Assembly: GCA_905221605.1 (NCBI GenBank)
Contig: CAJNDS010002422.1
Location: 183,376 to 247,375 of the forward strand
From: Symbiodinium natans
Taxonomy: Eukaryota > Sar > Dinophyceae > Suessiales > Symbiodiniaceae
DNA: 64,000 bases
Direction of reading: 5' to 3'
The translations under genes and the position numbers were made by a program. The notes beneath the pieces are model-generated. The model was not told the origin of the DNA and did no database searches. It saw only the letters and a list, made by a program, of their open reading frames with translations. Below, in pieces: positions 31,901-39,700 of this stretch (the stretch's first letter is position 1; each line of letters opens with the position of its first letter).

Positions 31901-33821
31901 GGAGCAAGTTGGATCGTTGAAAAGTGTGAAAAAGTGTGGTGAAGTTTTTGAAAATTTCCACCTTAGAAGTCCCGAAACCCTTCGTGAAGACTCTTCCCCT
32001 GAGGTTCAAGAAATGGATTTATGGTCCAACCGCAAAAGCTTTGGTTCAAGCACCACGGAAGCTAGCCCTAGCCTGGAGCCTGTACCTTTGGTGAAGGACA
32101 GGAAAATGGCAGCTGAAGACAGCAGGAAGGGTGAGCAGGGTGCTGAGATGAAAAGCCCCTTTTGGTGTAAGGTTTGCAAATGGTTGTTCAGATCCGAGCA
32201 TGCTGCCGGGTTGAGCTGGGATGAAAGTGGCAAGCCCAAGTGCGAAAAGTGCAAACAGACTGTGACAGTCTCTGGCACGGATGCAAGCCATGCATTCCAT
32301 CTCCGAGAGGCAGAGAAGGAGCGCCGAGCTGCTGGAAAAAGGGGTGATAAAGGTGAAAGCCGAGGCTCAGGCCAAGCTGCACCGAAACCCAAGGCCATGC
32401 CGAAGGTGATTGAACGGATGGTCGACGTGTTTCCGGAGCTGGCGGATCCAGAGCCGCCGAAGTGGTTCGGTGATGTGTCATGGAGTATCTGCCGGCGCGG
32501 AACTCCAGTGGATGAGCTAGAGCTCAAGGACGTGGTAGGCACGCTATCCGACAAGGATATGTTGCGCTATCAAAGCTCATACGAGAAGCTGGTGAAGCCC
32601 ATCCAGGAGGTGTGTGAGCTACAGGAGAAACCCACGAAGATCTTCGGAATCTTGGATGTCCGTGGACAGATTGGTGGCAAGGCCATCATCTGGGAGATGG
32701 CAGTGAATGAAGGAGGACTGTACATGGAAGTACCGCCGGGAACGTGTGGCCTGGCGATGTTGAGCTTCGTGAGGTACTTGAAGAGAAAAGGGATAGTCCC
32801 TGTTTTGCTTCTGGGTGAGCACCAGGACCTCGGAGTCTTGCGGATGGTGGATCTGTTGTGCATGCTACCCATTTTGGGAGCAGAGAGGGTCATGGAGGAT
32901 GAAGCTGAGAGCTCGTATTATCCCCCATGGGTGTTGCGCTGGAAGAGAAGTGCAAAGGAAGGATCCTTGGTGTTTAAGGAACTGGTGGAGCGAGTGCGAG
33001 TGATTTCGATGTTGTCGTGTGATACACTTCGGATTCACGAGCCGGAGCTGAGGGAGAGACCAGTCCCCAAGTGGTCGTTTGTGGCCTACAGCCACTACAG
33101 ATCCGTGATGGAGTCTGTTGCAGGATTCTTGGAGGACCTGGAGAAAAAGAAAGAGGAGATCACCGACACGCAGAGGGCGGCAAGCTGGAAGAAGGTGGTT
33201 GCGAGTGAGACTCGAAGCGGTGTTGTGTGGATCTGCAAGTGTAAGTGGCACTTGCCGACCGACTATGTGGTGAGGTTCAACTTGACGTTGCCTGCCGACA
33301 TGTGGCAGCAAGCCTTTGGGATCATGGGTGAGAATGTTGGGAAACTCGAGAAGGAGGAAAAGGACCTGAAGCGGATCCTCAAGGCTGCAGCGGAACAGCA
33401 AGACCGAGAGTTCGAGGAAGCTGAGCGAAAGCGCAAGCGCATCGCCGACCTGTCAGCTGCCGAGGAAGAAGCTGCTAAGAGAGCAAAGCTGGAAGGCGAA
33501 GCGGTTCGCTCGCCTGTGTCAGTTGTACCATCTGAGTTGGATGCAGCAGCTATCGCGCAGATTGCTGAGCGTGTGAAGGCAAGCTTTAGTGTTGCCGATT
33601 TGGAGCTGATGTTGGAAGAGAAGAAGAGAAAGGTTGGAGACCAGCCAACTGAGAGGCCTGCGGAGACGCCAGCTGAGCCTAGCCGATCTTCGCAGGATGT
33701 GATGATGGAAACGAGGACGGCTGAGTTGGCGGAGATGAAGGAAGCCGCCAAGGAGCGCCGCGCCAAGTTGATGGAGTCAACTGGAGCTGGCGAGAAGAAG
33801 GGCGAAGAGGATGAAGAATGA
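25974..33821 (+). CDS. Ty1/copia gag-pol polyprotein, 5' end frameshifted
   Basis: An open frame of 2,615 codons, but the first ones are not native. Compared with the minus copy, one base is missing near 25938 (GGGTGACCC against GGGTAGACCC) and another near 26038 (CTCCCCCAG against CTCCCGCCAG), so the original ATG at 25915 is out of frame; the frame shown opens with a GTG. The next in-frame ATG (MGGPSFPPGL) is a possible restart. The frame then has the same domain order: Gln-rich gag, CCHC knuckle (about 475), protease DSGA (about 646), integrase D,D(35)E (about 858, 929, 964), RT with YVDD (about 1613), RNase H (about 1793-1895) and the C-terminal extension with CxxC pairs (about 2064-2100) and coiled coil. 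Only about ten residues differ from the other copy over more than 2,400, besides a 48-residue Pro/Ser-rich segment (about 140-190) present only here. Confidence 0.93.
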   Translation: MGARFGTRKPTCVWPSAQRSNSPRSPHGVATGAPKQTMGGPSFPPGLPQQAAGSPSLPTGLSTGPPQPVVTPSQTSPDVQGLTKQVRELESMMQQLVVQQQQFMQTMTSSMVQQQQQHQQWMIQQHQQQQPQQQQQVNPPLPQDGVPENMPSSSSGCQGASPVGTPAKGTQLFRMASPSPPLRPPPLEQERERDVFARSDKWLPSLPTIDFSSWKDRISEALGFLTWMEKLTSWVGLGSEVFPNELMHAVKTQEESRLKQDRLTVEQQKRSTRLMHILRQTFANHEKSSLILQTYVESESTYQQSGFVALRLLAKEFCLKSRAECLFFRSQLVNQTVKAPSIPEIIRKIEHELNKYTKLLNSLDPDVHAGGLQIQEADSVMVLLRSLPDRCRSHCLLHGDSESFEDLKRVALKFEVQQRVWSEAPGTKLQPFRDPNEGKGNEGKPKGKGKEQKGKRESSKGAGKRASSQNKKDVECYVCGGKGHYARDCWYKEGDSGKKPNSPNAKAKAKAKGDPKKKPEKGKPKGKGKGKGKTVAEVSQEGESSDYQLTGGEWNEPESEARVESVLQPLEGLLDEVRKEWIPRSTDEIDWSWEVETRVRIAELEHRISTDLSQMLPSKSVRSLMKPPMNQVKSMEKDDASKWWLIDSGASVTVIAKRYLDEFQILDRKALGPNERYSAANDTPVNVFERVRIRALLPMYEGKQYLGLTSVCVTGVVADVAHNILSTEQMVNTGWEVKFTRREISLRHEKKGVMGYGVSWAGCPWIYLQGDAGKRKKVTFGRTEVRPMDVDDGQRPMEVDQMQSVQSMTKKKQEEMELHRMRGHIPFSSECPHCRMTRGTTQHRRTKDAQDRPVALQADFCFINLVTGTFAKDQPTAPNMKVLVMTEMSTRMIGCLLVGTNADNTSSWIRYWMNAFGLDIAGSAVLLRTDSETAVSALIKRANLGIRIVTQRAPPQGHEAVGGVERAVRTLKELFSTVRLDLRAQGFDLKRSPRAFEFGLIYCAAMHNHHAAAFDGKKSPQELVLQRSLHECGSSLIGATVLAELPDSMKTTALSRFVEAAYVYPEVGGLTHVVSAMVDGCPKHFRAKSIKHIVPLKIGLEHCQHLLKEHDPSDTLAPPILKEKEDGVPDRIEGEADKAFEGRVSEGPTTDMSKVGPPAAWVKEHGGTANCPACGPKRGKANHNAECRKRYDDWLKAQRQRLESKEPTEETPKMDQRSSKDAGVMESGSEPSLLKRPKITYESRPDPKLEEKQSVPTPATEVVDVDMEDFEDPSLPYQGIPDEAMEPGYFEGETPAEDEAIPMEEEKPQMDVDSVPNESSRVPRRLESLTSDVNSVPDESNRVPRLINRIYLDPRLDVPQGPIKMVSSDESPKLVHVTNSILLNKNSTFPESMKVCGSQVWLARPTSVLSEIDGCPLDVDKTVEGRRTELQSMTAHKAGRVVGADEAQKFARQHGIKIIPTRWVIGPKVVNGKEAVRARCVVQDIAKGSTASSLGLSATTPSLEALRTLLAIASVDAMDIATLDVSTAFLHSPLPKGSKAIIQLPKDVSACKDYYVPVFMILDQAMNGLRVAAKAWNLKLATVVKKVGLKQCPTEPSVFEGTVRGKRFLMLCYVDDLILCGTRDAIRLVTDTLNGELKIKETGRITSTGGKITFLGREIERQGSHLRMRVPPAYLDALFETEFCKDLKVVTAPPDIVKTVEKGRASGSDPELSDTAAARYRAVLGRIAWWGQSRPDLSRWMSILSQGQSKPTACFEQALRQVIRFLKGQYHAWQYFGPDGNVPDSGPAQLEVYADASWAPQASLGRRSVSGIAIFYRGCLIKGISRVQGCVSLSSCEAELRAILTAVQESEGLATLIGQLAESDVTIRLHTDSSSARAVLLNRGLSRRVRHLDIAVCYLQERIQEAQTLKVIWCPTAGMIADVLTKCLSQVTFCQHQQAMGIYPGEDVQQVWRICGIRPRVGVQACQCAEATGCSVEQVGSLKSVKKCGEVFENFHLRSPETLREDSSPEVQEMDLWSNRKSFGSSTTEASPSLEPVPLVKDRKMAAEDSRKGEQGAEMKSPFWCKVCKWLFRSEHAAGLSWDESGKPKCEKCKQTVTVSGTDASHAFHLREAEKERRAAGKRGDKGESRGSGQAAPKPKAMPKVIERMVDVFPELADPEPPKWFGDVSWSICRRGTPVDELELKDVVGTLSDKDMLRYQSSYEKLVKPIQEVCELQEKPTKIFGILDVRGQIGGKAIIWEMAVNEGGLYMEVPPGTCGLAMLSFVRYLKRKGIVPVLLLGEHQDLGVLRMVDLLCMLPILGAERVMEDEAESSYYPPWVLRWKRSAKEGSLVFKELVERVRVISMLSCDTLRIHEPELRERPVPKWSFVAYSHYRSVMESVAGFLEDLEKKKEEITDTQRAASWKKVVASETRSGVVWICKCKWHLPTDYVVRFNLTLPADMWQQAFGIMGENVGKLEKEEKDLKRILKAAAEQQDREFEEAERKRKRIADLSAAEEEAAKRAKLEGEAVRSPVSVVPSELDAAAIAQIAERVKASFSVADLELMLEEKKRKVGDQPTERPAETPAEPSRSSQDVMMETRTAELAEMKEAAKERRAKLMESTGAGEKKGEEDEE

Positions 33822-34559
33822 ACTGAGATGCTAAGTGATCTCAGTGGTTGGGTGGGTGAGTGAAACCCGCAGCCATTTTTTTTGGAAGCCATGGCCGCGT
33901 TGCCGCCATGGAGCGCCCGCGATTTTTCTGGTTAGTGTGAGCCCTTGTTTCAGTGCATGAGAAGTTTGCAAAGAGGAGGCAAAATGATGATGAAACTCAA
34001 CGAGGGACTCTATAGCCCCTTCTGCAAGGCGTCTGATTGCCACCTCTGAAGACGTTTTTGGCTGATGGTACGCTGGAAGAAGCGAAACTATGAAGCCAAT
34101 CTTTTCCTGAAGGATCAGCTAGCCGATGCTAGTTGGTGAGTTTGGTGACCTGGAAGATGCGAGACTGAGGAGGAGTACCACGACAAGGTCGAGTGCTGAG
34201 TGGGAAACATCTGAAGCTTGCATTAATTCGTTTTCACGTGTTTGTCACCACGAACTCTTGGATTCGTTCCAAGACAACCCTGCCCCAGTGCAGGTGGATG
34301 CAAGTTTAATTCGTTTTTCACGTGTTTGGACAACGAACTCTTGGGTTACCAGTGATGTGGACCCAGGACAACCTGCCTGATGGTGGGATCTTGCATGAGT
34401 TTAAGTTTGATGTCAGAGATCGACTGGTGTGTTGTTTGTTTCGTTTGGTGGCGAGTACGCACCAAGGGAATGTGGCCAGGGCATCCCCTTAGTGTTGAAG
34501 TGCCGAGCTGGGCTTGGACTTCAGATCTTTGACATGAACCCTCAGCAAAATGCGGGGGG
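33822..34559 (+). other. 3' untranslated region and purine tract of plus copia element
   Basis: It contains the imperfect direct duplication (34215-34298 and about 34305-34380, both with CGTTTTTCACGTGTTTG-like and CGAACTCTTGG motifs and CCAGGACAACC-like ends). It ends with GCGGGGGG immediately before the LTR TGG, the place expected for a polypurine tract that primes plus-strand synthesis. Confidence 0.7.
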
Positions 34560-34949
34560 TGGAAGATTGTGGCTGATCAGTGATGTTTTTGTCATGTTTT
34601 GGATCAGCTTGTATAGGTTTGTTTTGCTTCGGAGTGATTGGGAATCCGTGTGATCCCATCCTCGATGGTTTATGCCTCGTTGATTTCCAAGGAAATCATA
34701 CGAGTGTGTTTTTGCCCAATACGCTATTTAAAGTGAGTGTGCAGTGTGTAGGAACTTCGTTCTGAAGCTGAGTTTAAGCTCACAAGAGAGAATTCGTTTA
34801 GTTTGTGCACTTCGTGACTTTTGGCTCAAGTGGCTCAAGTGGCTCAAGTGGCTCTGACTGTGAAAAAGAGAGAGTTGTCCGCACTTGTGTGAGAGGTCAG
34901 GGTTCGTGCTTTCAAGGGAAAAGGTACCAGAGGGACCTTCGGTTTTTCA
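34560..34949 (+). repeat. 3' LTR of plus-strand copia element
   Basis: 390 bp from TGGAAGATTG to TTTTTCA. It has TG...CA ends, a TATA-like CTATTTAAA near 34721, and at 34819-34848 a TTTTGGCTCAAG string followed by two tandem TGGCTCAAG units. Similarity to the other LTR stops two bases after the terminal CA. Confidence 0.75.
34819..34854 (+). repeat. Spliced-leader-like 12-mer with 9-bp expansions
   Basis: TTTTGGCTCAAG is followed by TGGCTCAAG twice and then TGGCTC. The minus copy has only one full unit. The 12-mer matches the 3' part of the dinoflagellate spliced leader. The two extra 9-mers account exactly for the 18-bp LTR length difference. Confidence 0.55.
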
Positions 34950-35069
34950 CGGCGAACACCATGCCAAAAATCGGAACCAGATCGTTGTCTGTGAAAAACA
35001 TTTTGCCTTGACCCAGAAACCAAAACAATTAACATCTTTGAGTTAGCGGCGCTAAATCGCACAAGTGCC

Positions 35070-35459
35070 ATGATCTTTCGGTGTCATCAGACTATCGATT
35101 GCAGCTGGACGGGCAACTCATTCAAACCCACCTTCTCGCAGTGCTTGCCCGTTGTGCCATGCATGCTCTGGGCACTCCCCGTCATCATGGTTTGCAAGGC
35201 CATATGGAAACTTGTCAACTTGCTCCGAGGCAATTTGGAAGCAGAGCTGTCACGTCGAAAGCTCTTCGACGTTCACCTTGAATCCGCGTCGTTCCGGCAG
35301 GAGCCCGTTCTCGCACACCCACTGCAGCATTCCACCCGATGGCCCGTGGTTCTCTCGAAACGGCGGTGGGTTGTGCCGTTCCCAAGAAGACCTTTCCAGA
35401 CTGTAGTGCTGTTTCGACCCAACGAGAAGTCGGATCCGCCTTCCATCTTTCCACGATGA
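35070..35459 (+). CDS. Hypothetical 129-codon frame
   Basis: An ATG-led frame with one hydrophobic stretch (VVPCMLWALPVIMVCKAIW) after a Cys-rich start, then a basic region. It starts 120 bp beyond the copia LTR. An opposing frame of similar length exists, so coding status is doubtful. Confidence 0.2.
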   Translation: MIFRCHQTIDCSWTGNSFKPTFSQCLPVVPCMLWALPVIMVCKAIWKLVNLLRGNLEAELSRRKLFDVHLESASFRQEPVLAHPLQHSTRWPVVLSKRRWVVPFPRRPFQTVVLFRPNEKSDPPSIFPR

Positions 35460-35686
35460 GGCACTACTGACTACTGACGGTTCGTTTCTCACACAGCGCC
35501 TAGTTGTACTTGGTTTTCTAGACTTGCAGGGCATAAGCATGGTCTGTTAGCATCCAAATGGGCTGTGCATCCGGCCTAAAGCCTGCAAAAGGCAGAGTCT
35601 GACTCATACAGAGAAACATCGGTGGCATCAGACTTGGGAGAGAACGGAAGACGCCAGCGCGGATGTTGATGACAGCCGCACATAAC

Positions 35687-35795
35687 ATACTGGTGGTGTG
35701 GTCGTGGTAGTGATGGTCTGTGGTGGTGGTAGTGTGGTGGTGGCAGCGTAGTGATTAATGTGGTGATGGTAATGTGGTGGTGGTGGTGGGCTGGT
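35687..35795. repeat. GTG/TGG-rich microsatellite
   Basis: Imperfect GTGGTG and GTGATG repeats. On the minus strand it gives an artificial Thr/Pro/His-rich frame end. Confidence 0.8.
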
Positions 35796-35799
35796 GTAG

Positions 35800-36264
35800 T
35801 TGGGCGAACGTTTTTTCCGAAGAACTCCTCGCTGAAGCTTTCGGGAAAAAGCCAAGTGGGAAGTCTTTGGCTGCACGGCAGGCCTCGATGAGGGTCATGT
35901 TGGGTTTCCCGAACTCGTGGGTATCATGGGTCAAGTGCAAAAACTCGCGAACCTGCGTGACGACTTTGTCATATTGCGACACAAAGCCAATGGGCGCATT
36001 AGGAGTGATGGCACGACCAAAGGTCAACGTGATGTCCGCCAGCAGTGAACTGAGCTCAAAGCTTTTGCCAATGGTTGTCGTGCCTTCGGAGTGCGCGTTG
36101 ACACTTCAAGCATTTTCTGAGTTGCCTTGATGGTGACACCGCCCATCTTTCGACGCCTCATTGAGGAACTCTGCAGGCAGCACACCAACGGTCAAAGTGG
36201 CTTTGCTCACTATTTTATTGAGGTCCTTCCTTACAATAATTGCTTTCTTGCCTTTGCGAAAGCA
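35800..36264 (-). pseudogene. Decayed minus-strand coding stretch, family unknown
   Basis: Read from 36264 downwards the minus strand stays in one frame with a single TGA at 36105-36107. Before it: RKGKKAIIVRKDLNKIVSKA and TLTVGVLPAEFLNEASKDG. After it: TIGKSFELSSLLADITLTFG, RAITPNAPIGFVSQYDKVV and HEFGKPNMTLIEACRAAKDF. A TAG closes the frame upstream at 36265-36267. The composition (regular hydrophobics, charged helices) is protein-like on both sides of the stop. The pieces vaguely recall small phage or virion structural proteins, but that is only an impression. The plus strand has a competing 118-codon frame of poorer composition. Confidence 0.35.
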
Positions 36265-37237
36265 CTACATGCCGAGTATGTTACCACCCTCCATCAGGCT
36301 AGGGGCCCAGATTGGGTTCGAGAACTTCATGTTCGACTCGAACTTTGTGTTCAAACTCGAGTTTAACTTTAAGTTCGAAAGTTCGAATCCAGCAACTAAG
36401 TTTTTTTGGACATTCCCTCAGTCTCTACACTACTTCAAAGACTGGCTTCCTCGCAGTCCCCACAGCTCAGTTGTGGTCTGCAACTCTCTCCAGCTCTTGT
36501 GCTCCTGCAGTCAGTCTGGCGACCTGTGCGTTCCGACCATAAGGGCACCGCAAAGTGTTGTCAATAACGGAGCTTTGAAGTTTAAGGCTTTTGGACCTCA
36601 CACAAGATACATGGAAGCTGCAGACTGTTCAGCAGTCTTGGAGCCTGAAAACACACAGCAGGGAACCACAGCGAGCGGACTCTCGAAAATTTTGCGCAGA
36701 TTGAAGGTTTTCCTTGGGTTTAGGGTTCTTGAAGTTAACCTGGGTTCGGAACTAAGTTCCCGAACCCTGGATTTCAAGATTGAGCATCCATTAAACTGTC
36801 TCTTAAATTCTTTGAACTTGGACCTCAACCCAAGCTCGACTTCTGGAATAAACTTCTTCAACAGAAATGAGGTTCAAACACGGCGACTGTCTCGACTGCT
36901 ATGGATTGCCTGTTATCTGACAAGAAGGCACGGGGGGCGATTTCTGCGTTTTTTGCGTATTCTTGAGTGGTCTGTTGAACCCTCTGCGGAGATCGTGCGT
37001 GTCGGAGCGCTCCCGCTGTGCTTTTTCGCACATTTTGGAACTGAACCGTGCACCCTCTGCGGGGATTGTGCGTGTCGGAGCGCTCCCGCTGTGCGCTTTT
37101 GCGCCTTCTTGAGTGGTCTGTTGAACCCTCTGCGGGGATCATGCGTGTCGGAGCGGTTTCGCTGTGCGTTTTCGCACATTTTGGAACTGAACGCACCCTC
37201 TGCGGATCTCCCACTGTGCGTTTTTGCGTATTCTTGA
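36161..37237 (+). CDS. Long plus-strand frame ending in tandem repeats, doubtful
   Basis: 358 codons open without interruption. The first part is Phe/Leu/Ser-rich with no motif, and the last third is simply translation of the 36970-37300 tandem family (CVSERSRC, SVEPSAG). It overlaps the decayed minus-strand stretch. I list it because its length is unusual for this region, not because the product is recognised. Confidence 0.18.
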   Translation: MRNSAGSTPTVKVALLTILLRSFLTIIAFLPLRKHYMPSMLPPSIRLGAQIGFENFMFDSNFVFKLEFNFKFESSNPATKFFWTFPQSLHYFKDWLPRSPHSSVVVCNSLQLLCSCSQSGDLCVPTIRAPQSVVNNGALKFKAFGPHTRYMEAADCSAVLEPENTQQGTTASGLSKILRRLKVFLGFRVLEVNLGSELSSRTLDFKIEHPLNCLLNSLNLDLNPSSTSGINFFNRNEVQTRRLSRLLWIACYLTRRHGGRFLRFLRILEWSVEPSAEIVRVGALPLCFFAHFGTEPCTLCGDCACRSAPAVRFCAFLSGLLNPLRGSCVSERFRCAFSHILELNAPSADLPLCVFAYS

Positions 37238-37300
37238 GTGGTCTGTTGAACCCTCTGCAGGGATCGCCGTGTCGGAGCGCGCCCGCCATGCGTTTTTTTT
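36970..37300. repeat. Tandem family with GGGATCGTGCGTGTCGGAGCG core
   Basis: About five units start near 36979, 37051, 37127, 37196 and 37251, each with CCCTCTGCGGGGATC then GTGCGTGTCGGAGCGC. Two linker types alternate: GAGTGGTCTGTTGAA and CACATTTTGGAACTGAA. The core also occurs once in the copia spacer (25376-25418), so it is a dispersed family. Confidence 0.8.
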
Positions 37301-38458
37301 TGGAAGCTGGCTCCTTTACCGCATCAGCAGCACAGTGAGCAGGTCTCCAAGCTCATTCGCTCGTGGAATCCAGTGAAACGCTTCCTTACGAAGCAAACCA
37401 AGACAAACCAACAAGAAAACAAAACCACCAGACAGCCTCCTAAGCAACTAGGAACGGCCCAGCTCTCAGAACACGACGATGATGATATCACTGCACAACT
37501 TCCCAACGTCAGTCGCCAAGGCACCAAGGCCGATCGCAATTGAAAAACTTATGCCAGAGTTGGCATTGACAAGCTCACCCCAGTTTCTCCCAATGGGCGC
37601 ACGGGAAATAGCACCATTGCTGCGAAGCAGTGGCCAAAAAGAAAAGGGGAAAAACGGACCAAAGCGAACGAAACAAAGTGATGCAAACTCGCCGGTCGTG
37701 ACAAGTACCCCAATTGCCTGAAGGCACAGAACCCAGACGGTCTCCCATGTTGTTTCCAAATGGTTGCATGTGCGACGGGCGGGCAGATCACTCGGGATAC
37801 CTCCAATCTGCGGCCAGCACTGGGAAGTTGATGGCACAGTCTCCGTGTCCCCAGCACTCTGGAAATGACGCACGTTTCCATCCATCGGCCGCTGCCAGAA
37901 GCCTCGAAAGCAGACAGTCCGACGGGGTCCATTGGGAAGTCGGACTGGAGTGGCCGGAGGGTTGAGGCTTCCTGCGATAATTTGGTTTAAACCTTCGACT
38001 GTCATTGTTACAAACCCAAAAATGCTTTTCCAATCTTTTTTGACTACTAATTATCAAAAACAGCCTTTAGAAAAAGATAGAGAATCAAGTTGTCACGTTA
38101 TTTTCATGATAATGACGTAGAAAGTTTAAGAACGCAGATCGCTTACAACTCAACTCTTTGCAACATTGTGAAAATCTGCATGTTCTCAACTTTCTGCAAC
38201 AAGGACTCCAGCAACTTTCGCAGTTGAAAAAACCAGAAGTCTTTTCAGTTTCTGGAAACGGTGCACAGGAATGTGGTTTTCTTTGAACAACTTGAGCACT
38301 GCGCTACGAAAAGCGGCAGAGAGCTTGCTCATACAATTGCCTTCGTCGAGAAAACCTCCTACGCAGCTATTTAGAGATGAAATCTATGGTAAGTTCCACC
38401 CAGGTTACAGCTTCCTGTCTTACACTAGCGCTGTACCAAACAGGCTCATTGAAATACT
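37301..38458. other. No supportable gene
   Basis: Frames of 60-179 codons overlap on both strands at 37466-38057 without motifs. The part from 37980 to 38400 is AT-rich compared with its surroundings. Confidence 0.35.
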
Positions 38459-38934
38459 CTACACTTGTTGGGTGCGGTGGAGTTTGGAAGGTGCGATCAG
38501 GGACTGGTGTTTCCGTGACCAGCGGTGGTAGCGGAACAACGTTGGAGTTTTCCGTTGCGGCGGATCCAATGCCGCGGGTGTTGTGGTCTCTTCTGTTCCT
38601 GGATCTTGTGCTGGTAGCAAAGTACCTTGGTTAGAGTAGGATCTGGCTTGTTCGAATGGTGTGGACAAAGCATGGTGGGTACGTGGCAGCTTTAGAGCAT
38701 GGGTGCAAACCAGTTAAGGACTTTATGGAAGTAGTCCGGCGCAAGAAGCGTTTGCGTGCTGTTCGCAAATGCTGTAAGGTCCATCTGTTCAATGTGGAAT
38801 CTGTAGGAACTTCTAGGGTGCCTACCTGAAAGATTTTGTGAATGGATCTCTTGTCCATAAGCTTGGTTTCTGTGGTTCTTTGCCCGTTGAAGTTCGTCTT
38901 GACTGCGCTTTGGGGAAGGCTGGTTAGAAGACAA
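38459..38934 (-). pseudogene. Broken coding-like stretch, minus strand
   Basis: Two minus-strand frames in succession have protein-like products: 38692-38934 (SSNQPSPKRSQDELQRAKNH and HIEQMDLTAFANSTQTLLAP) and 38459-38668 (a Pro/Thr-rich segment ending in a basic one). They lie downstream of the decayed coiled-coil stretch at 39191-39700 on the same strand and may be remains of the same gene. No family is recognised. Confidence 0.25.
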
Positions 38935-39190
38935 TGTCTTGAAAGTTTACACAAGTGCGACTAACATCATCTAGATTCTTTTGCTTAAAGAGTCTGTTGT
39001 GAAAACCAAATTGGAGACCTTGACATAGAAAAGGTTTTTTTCTGCAGTCAAGTGGCGATTCCAAGCTGTGTGTCGTAAAACACAGGTGCGAATTGTAGCA
39101 GGCCAATACTCACTCTCGTGCTCCATGTTGTGACTTGCCCCTCGACGATGCCCCTCGACGATGACGACTCTGGATTTGGATTATAAGGAG

Positions 39191-39700
39191 TTATGGCGTT
39201 GTTGCTGTGCTGCCCAATTGGTCGTTCTTCTTGTGCACTTCTTGGTTCTGGGCCTGTTTTTGCAATCGTGCCTCGACATCTTCTCCTCTCCCTGCAGTGT
39301 GGTCCGGATTGTCGGGCCGCGGGGGTCCAAGATCGTTGAGTCTGGTGTGTTGGGCGTGGATCCGGAAGAGCTCCGTGATGTTCCTCTGAATCTCGCGAGT
39401 TGCAGTGCGCTGCCTGTCTGCAAGGTTTTGTGCAGTGAACCTGGCCGTATCAGCACGATGAGCCACTGTCTCGATAACGTCCATCCGGGTGAGCTGTGCC
39501 TGGGTGCTGGTCTTGCTGTGGATACGCTGAACCCGGTGAGTCAACTCTTCGATGACGTTGTGCATGGACACGATGCGGTCTTCGTGAGGAATGACTATTT
39601 GTTAGAGCTCCGCAATCTCCCGGTGTAAGTCACGTCGTGCTGCCGATGAGGACGTAGGTTGAGCTTCCCGTGGCGAAGGGTTGGAATGTCCGCTTGCCTC
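39191..39700 (-). pseudogene. Coiled-coil protein fragment with one in-frame stop
   Basis: On the minus strand a frame runs from about 39700 to 39191 with a single TAA at 39602-39604. Before the stop it is Ser/Pro-rich, then RRDLHREIAEL; after the stop it continues IVIPHEDRIVSMHNVIEEL, then a long charged helix (QAQLTRMDVIETVAHRADTA, NLADRQRTATREIQRNITEL) and a Gln/Arg-rich end. The heptad-like pattern runs through the stop position, so a nonsense mutation in a former coiled-coil protein is the simplest reading. The opposite strand also has a 155-codon frame, but with less convincing composition. Confidence 0.45.

Larger units (their letters stand above)
25906..34949 (+). mobile_element. Ty1/copia-type LTR retrotransposon, plus copy
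   Basis: Homology to the minus copy begins at TGCCCATCATGGATGC (about 25906) and ends at the CA of the 3' LTR (34949). No 5' LTR is present. The upstream sequence GGAAGCGTGGAAGCTCTG is unrelated to the LTR, so the element is 5'-truncated. The pol domains are intact but the gag start is broken by two single-base deletions. Confidence 0.9.
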
